NCBI GenBank assembly: GCA_036940085.1
Contig: JALLBK010000188.1
Span: 1 to 36,284 of the forward strand
Source of the DNA: Discostella pseudostelligera
Taxonomy: Eukaryota > Bacillariophyta > Thalassiosirophyceae > Thalassiosirales > Thalassiosiraceae
Direction of reading: 5' to 3'
Length of the DNA stretch: 36,284 bases
Position 1 is the first letter of the stretch. The number at the start of each line of letters is the position of its first letter. The notes under the pieces are model-generated. The model did no database searches, was not told the DNA's origin, and saw only the letters and a program-made list of their open reading frames with translations. A program made the translations under genes and the position numbers. Positions 32,988 to 36,284 of this stretch are shown piece after piece.

Positions 32988-33178
32988 GGAGCCCATGCAC
33001 AGCCAGCTCGGCACACCCTCAGCAGTTGAAAAGTGTGACTTTTTGAAACTGCTGCTGCTCCTGACTAATTGTCAGCTATCTTTCAAATTCAAAAGAATAT
33101 TTTGAAAAGTGAGGAATGGCAGTGACGGACAGGCACAGTCAACAACCCGTGCCGAGCTGGGGCGTGCATGGGCTCCAG
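32988..33178. repeat. Fold-back/MITE-like element of about 190 bp
   Basis: The left arm GGAGCCCATGCAC...AGCTCGGCAC (about 32988-33014) is the inverse of GTGCCGAGCTGGGGCGTGCA...GGGCTCC (about 33149-33176), with a few mismatches in the centre of the arm. The 134-bp interior codes for nothing visible. I found no clear target duplication. Confidence 0.65.
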
Positions 33179-33410
33179 GCTTCTTGAATAACACTTGGCC
33201 TGGCGTACTAGCAATTAGCAATAGTATCACACCTGCCTGGCTGCATCCAGAACCATGACCAGCTTAGTATTATCACTCCTCCTTGCATCATGCCTTGTTC
33301 CTCCTCTAGTAGTTCTTGGATTCATCTTAGTACTAGGTTGTTGAACAATGCTTGTCAGTAGCTTCCCATCCTCAACAATGTGAGTCACGAGTCCTCAACA
33401 GTCCTCCTCA

Positions 33411-33560
33411 GCTTCTAGCATCAGCCATCAGCACTTCTTACTTTGCAACACACTCCTCATCATCATCCTAAATCCTAAATCAGCACTCCTCATCTTCTTT
33501 CTTTGATCTTTAGTACTCTTCAGCATGCATCATCTTGGCAACAGTCTTAAATAGCACATC
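33411..33560 (+). repeat. Dispersed degenerate repeat, copy 1
   Basis: Shares CTTCTAGCATCAGCCATC and CACTCCTCATCTT...AGTACTCTTCAGCATGCAT...TTGGCAACA with 35514-35770, with the two blocks in a different order there. Non-coding. Confidence 0.55.
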
Positions 33561-33920
33561 ATGCATCATGAATTGTCCTCAGGCAGCCTACTACTACGAC
33601 TAAGTGCTCATCATGCTTCAATACTCACTCAGCTTCATCAATCTGGTTGGGTGTTGGGTAACCGGAAATCGTCATGTCATCCATTGCTAAACTGTCCACT
33701 GTATCTCATATGTCTGATAGAATGAATAGTGCCATAGTAGATTCTTGATGTGTAGAGGACAGCAAAGTTCATGATTCACGCTTTACCAGTGGTCCACCTT
33801 GTTGGTGAAGAAAAGCACATCCAAGGAGGCCGAATGTGTAACACTTCATTCCTGTATTGATCCTCCTCCTGCTTCTTGGTACATTTTTGCATTGCTGCTC
33901 TTGCTTGAACACTCCTGCCC

Positions 33921-34090
33921 CCTAGGTTGCAAATTACCAGATTGAAAAAGTAATTACCAAAGGCCAAAATCAGTAAAACTGGGTAATACCTGGTTTTACC
34001 ATTTTCTTACCCAGTAATATTGCCAAAAAGTGGCCCTACCAGAGGCAGTAAATGATTTTACTTACCGCATCAGATCCAGTAAAGAATTCA
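33921..34090. repeat. GTAA/TTAC-rich fold-back patch
   Basis: ACTGGGTAA and TTACCCAGT form inverted arms around a TTTTACC core, with further GTAA/TTAC words on both sides. A related patch, apparently inverted, lies at about 35250-35390; both contain the word TTGCAAATTAC on opposite strands. Confidence 0.45.
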
Positions 34091-34640
34091 AACAACAAAG
34101 ACAGGCTGCTGTTGGGGGCCTGCTCTTGCATTTAATACATTATGGTATAGCTATCATCTATCATCATTACCCCCTTGCCATCCATACAATATAAAATATT
34201 ACACCCAATCAATAGAAATGGGGAACTAGTCATCCTCATTGTATTCGTGATCGCTTTCAACCCCCACATCCTTCTCATAGGTAACGTCGGTGTCCTTGTC
34301 ATCATTATTGCACCCATCTGAGCCTGAAATTGTTGCTGTGGTTGTTATTGATAAATAGTATCGCTGCTGCTGCTGGTGCTGGTGCTGCTGGTGCAAACTG
34401 TGTTGCAAATTTTCAATCATTTGAATTTACCATTTCAATTTCCATTGTTGATTGTTGTTTTGATTTCATTCTATACTAATGATACAATAACATCGCTGCC
34501 ACTGCTGTCACATCCTCTTGATGACAATTTGATTGTTGCATGAGCATCAGTGGCAAGTTGGCAGTGGATTAGAACTCTGGACATCTTGATGACAAAGATG
34601 ACAATACAATGACAATGTGATTGCTGCATCAGTAATCAGT
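34091..34640. other. Gene-free interval
   Basis: No coding region is supported. Contains GCTGCTGCTGGT simple sequence near 34363-34395 and A/T-rich DNA. Confidence 0.35.
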
Positions 34641-34695
34641 GGTGACAAAGACAACGATGATGCTAAGACAAGGCAGCGGCAGCAGGGACAATGAT

Positions 34696-34729
<34 letters not shown>

Positions 34730-34975
34730 CAATGAAGTGAAGATGATACCATGATGACAATGACAACAATGAAGTGATGATGATGGTGACAAATCATGAC
34801 AATGATGGCAATGATGGTGACAACCATGGACCAGCATGATGACAATGAGGATGATGGCAATGAATCACAACAATGACAAAGATGACAATGCTGACGGCGG
34901 CAGTGATGGCGATGACAATGAATCACAACAATGTCAATGACGGCAGTGGGGATGAATCACAATGACGACGATGAT
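34641..34975 (+). repeat. ATG/GACAATGA simple-sequence tract including (ATG)11
   Basis: (ATG)11 occupies 34696-34728. Around it the sequence is a loose tandem of ATGACAATGA words, interrupted by CACAACAATG. Open frames here are repeat artefacts. Confidence 0.8.
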
Positions 34976-35249
34976 GGAGCTATCATTGCGAGAGTCTGCA
35001 ATGCCATCCACCCTTGGTTAATAGATATTATTGCATTGGGGTAGGGGTTGGGTGATGGGTTTGGGTGCTGCGCCTGGGTTGGGTGCTGGTGCAGCAGCAC
35101 CTTGCTCAATTAAAAGCAATATTGTGATCATCTTCAAATTACTTGAAAGCCCCATGAGGCAATTCTACTAGTTCATCTGTATGTAAAAGTTTGGCGGGTT
35201 AGGGTGCAAGTTTGGCAGAAGAAGTTCCTACATAGCCACTGTAGAAGTC
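34976..35249. other. Gene-free interval
   Basis: No coding region is supported. A GGGTTGGGTG-type stretch occurs near 35040-35085, and an isolated TTTGGCGGG at 35190-35198. Confidence 0.3.
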
Positions 35250-35390
35250 CCCTATGTACGGTTTTACTGGGAGCTTACCACCCAACTTTACTGGGCCTTA
35301 TTTTCATTACTTACCAAGTTGGACCCGGTAAAAATATTACTATGCATAATACCAGTAATACCGCAGTAATTTGCAAAGCCTGCCTCTCCT
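35250..35390. repeat. GTAA/TTAC-rich patch, inverted relative of 33921-34090
   Basis: CCAACTT...AAGTTGG arms and repeated TTTACTGGG/TTACC words resemble the patch at 33.9 kb read on the other strand. Similarity is patchy and judged by eye. Confidence 0.4.
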
Positions 35391-35513
35391 CAGAAGCTTC
35401 TCAAGCCATTAGTGTGCTCTCAGTCTCACTTCTCAATAGACAATAGTCCTCCTCAGTTTACTTATTCATTCACTTGCATCACTTTGTCTGTATTACCCTT
35501 GCTGGCTTAAATC

Positions 35514-35770
35514 ACTCCTCATCTTTTAATGTTTTTAAGTACTCTTCAGAATGCATAATGCATCATCATTCTTAGCAATTGGCAACACCGGTCCTCAGCC
35601 CATCCATGAATCCTCCTCACCAGGTACCACCAGCACTACTAGTACTACTAGTACACCACACTCCTGACTCCTGCCATCACCCATCATCCCCAGCATGTCG
35701 CTTCTCGGCCTCTAACATCAGCCATCCTTCAGTACCATTATCAACATCACTCTTTGCTCTTGCTAGCAGG
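35514..35770 (+). repeat. Dispersed degenerate repeat, copy 2
   Basis: Contains CACTCCTCATCTTTT, AAGTACTCTTCAGAATGCAT, TTGGCAACACC and CTCTAACATCAGCCATC, all close to words at 33.4-33.56 kb but with block order changed. ACTACTAGT simple sequence (about 35634-35653) lies between the blocks. Confidence 0.5.
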
Positions 35771-36284
35771 GTTGCATCATTTTACTCTTTTGTTATCCTC
35801 CATTTCTTGCAACTTGAATCTTGCATTTAGTTTTGTACTAGTAGTAAAACCTTGCACATATTGACATCATTACTCCTAACCAGCTTGATTTTTTTCTCCT
35901 CATCCTGCTCTTCATTCCTCACTCCTCACCCAGCAGCTTCTTGTTGAATTACAAATTACCATGTTGTCAAAAACAAATGTGTTGTAACTTAGCTATGACA
36001 CTTCTATTAGTAATACCTATTAATACTCAGCTTGCAGCATCATCACTCCTCCAGCTTCTTCATCCTCAACTGCATCATCATGATGATCATTGTCATTCAC
36101 CATCACTTGTCAATGGCTTGCATTGTTCTTGATTCTTGTACTATCACTGTCACCAATCACCACCCCTGCCACCACCACTCTGCCTCCACAGGCTGCTGCC
36201 TTGTCCTGCTTAGCATCAGTTTGCTGCATGTGAAGAAGAGCACTAGTGGTGATAAAGTCTACCTCCTAGATTTATGAGCTTGTG
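35771..36284. other. Gene-free end of window
   Basis: Pyrimidine-rich non-coding sequence of the same character as 31.7-33.0 kb; no gene is supported. Confidence 0.3.

Noticed and set aside
31848..33029. Several overlapping plus-strand frames of 120-145 codons
   Set aside because: They overlap in different frames and are rich in Ser, Leu and Cys from pyrimidine bias; no domain or homology is visible.
34547..34926. His/Ser-rich minus-strand frames
   Set aside because: Translations of ATG/GACAATGA simple repeats.

Overview
The window looks like nuclear DNA of a stramenopile alga, most likely a centric diatom of the Thalassiosira type. Genes have short GT-AG introns (69-110 bp). Several proteins begin with a signal peptide followed by a Ser/Ala-Phe cleavage context, as in diatom plastid presequences. 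Core eukaryotic genes sit next to proteins of cyanobacterial or bacterial type (DUF2997, Mini-RNase III). Coding density is high from 0.1 to 28 kb and close to zero from 28 to 36.3 kb. The genus call is inference.

Left part (0.1-17.2 kb). An ASCH-domain protein (+) converges on a His/Gln-rich cation diffusion facilitator (-). The latter shares a divergent promoter with a very large Nup155/Nup170-type nucleoporin (+, four exons). A cytochrome b5-like protein (-) and a Mini-RNase III (+) are divergent, and a 1,442-bp mariner-like element with perfect 30-bp terminal inverted repeats and a TA duplication lies in their shared upstream region. The Mini-RNase III converges on a WD40 protein (-) with a plastid-type leader. 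An NAD-dependent glycerol-3-phosphate dehydrogenase (-) follows.

Middle part (17.8-28.0 kb). Two paralogous single-pass membrane proteins (-) share a four-cysteine KGCF/RIWC module, a Pro/Thr-rich spacer, a conserved juxtamembrane domain, one membrane helix and a cytoplasmic tail. One has one module, the other two. Between them lie a decayed glycerol-3-phosphate dehydrogenase copy, a plastid-type DUF2997 protein and a multi-pass membrane protein with an Arg/Asp-rich and polyproline region. The order (GPD, surface protein, pseudo-GPD, surface protein) suggests an old tandem duplication of a two-gene block. An N with a 16-bp repeat on each side breaks the second surface-protein gene and looks like an assembly error.

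Right part (28.0-36.3 kb). I see no convincing gene. The region holds simple and short tandem repeats, a perfect 32-bp inverted repeat built from tRNA-like sequence, a fold-back element of about 190 bp, GTAA/TTAC-rich patches and degenerate dispersed repeats in a CT-rich strand.

A recurring TTGGCGGGA (E2F-like) motif and a CCACGTGG G-box appear in several promoters of the left and middle parts.
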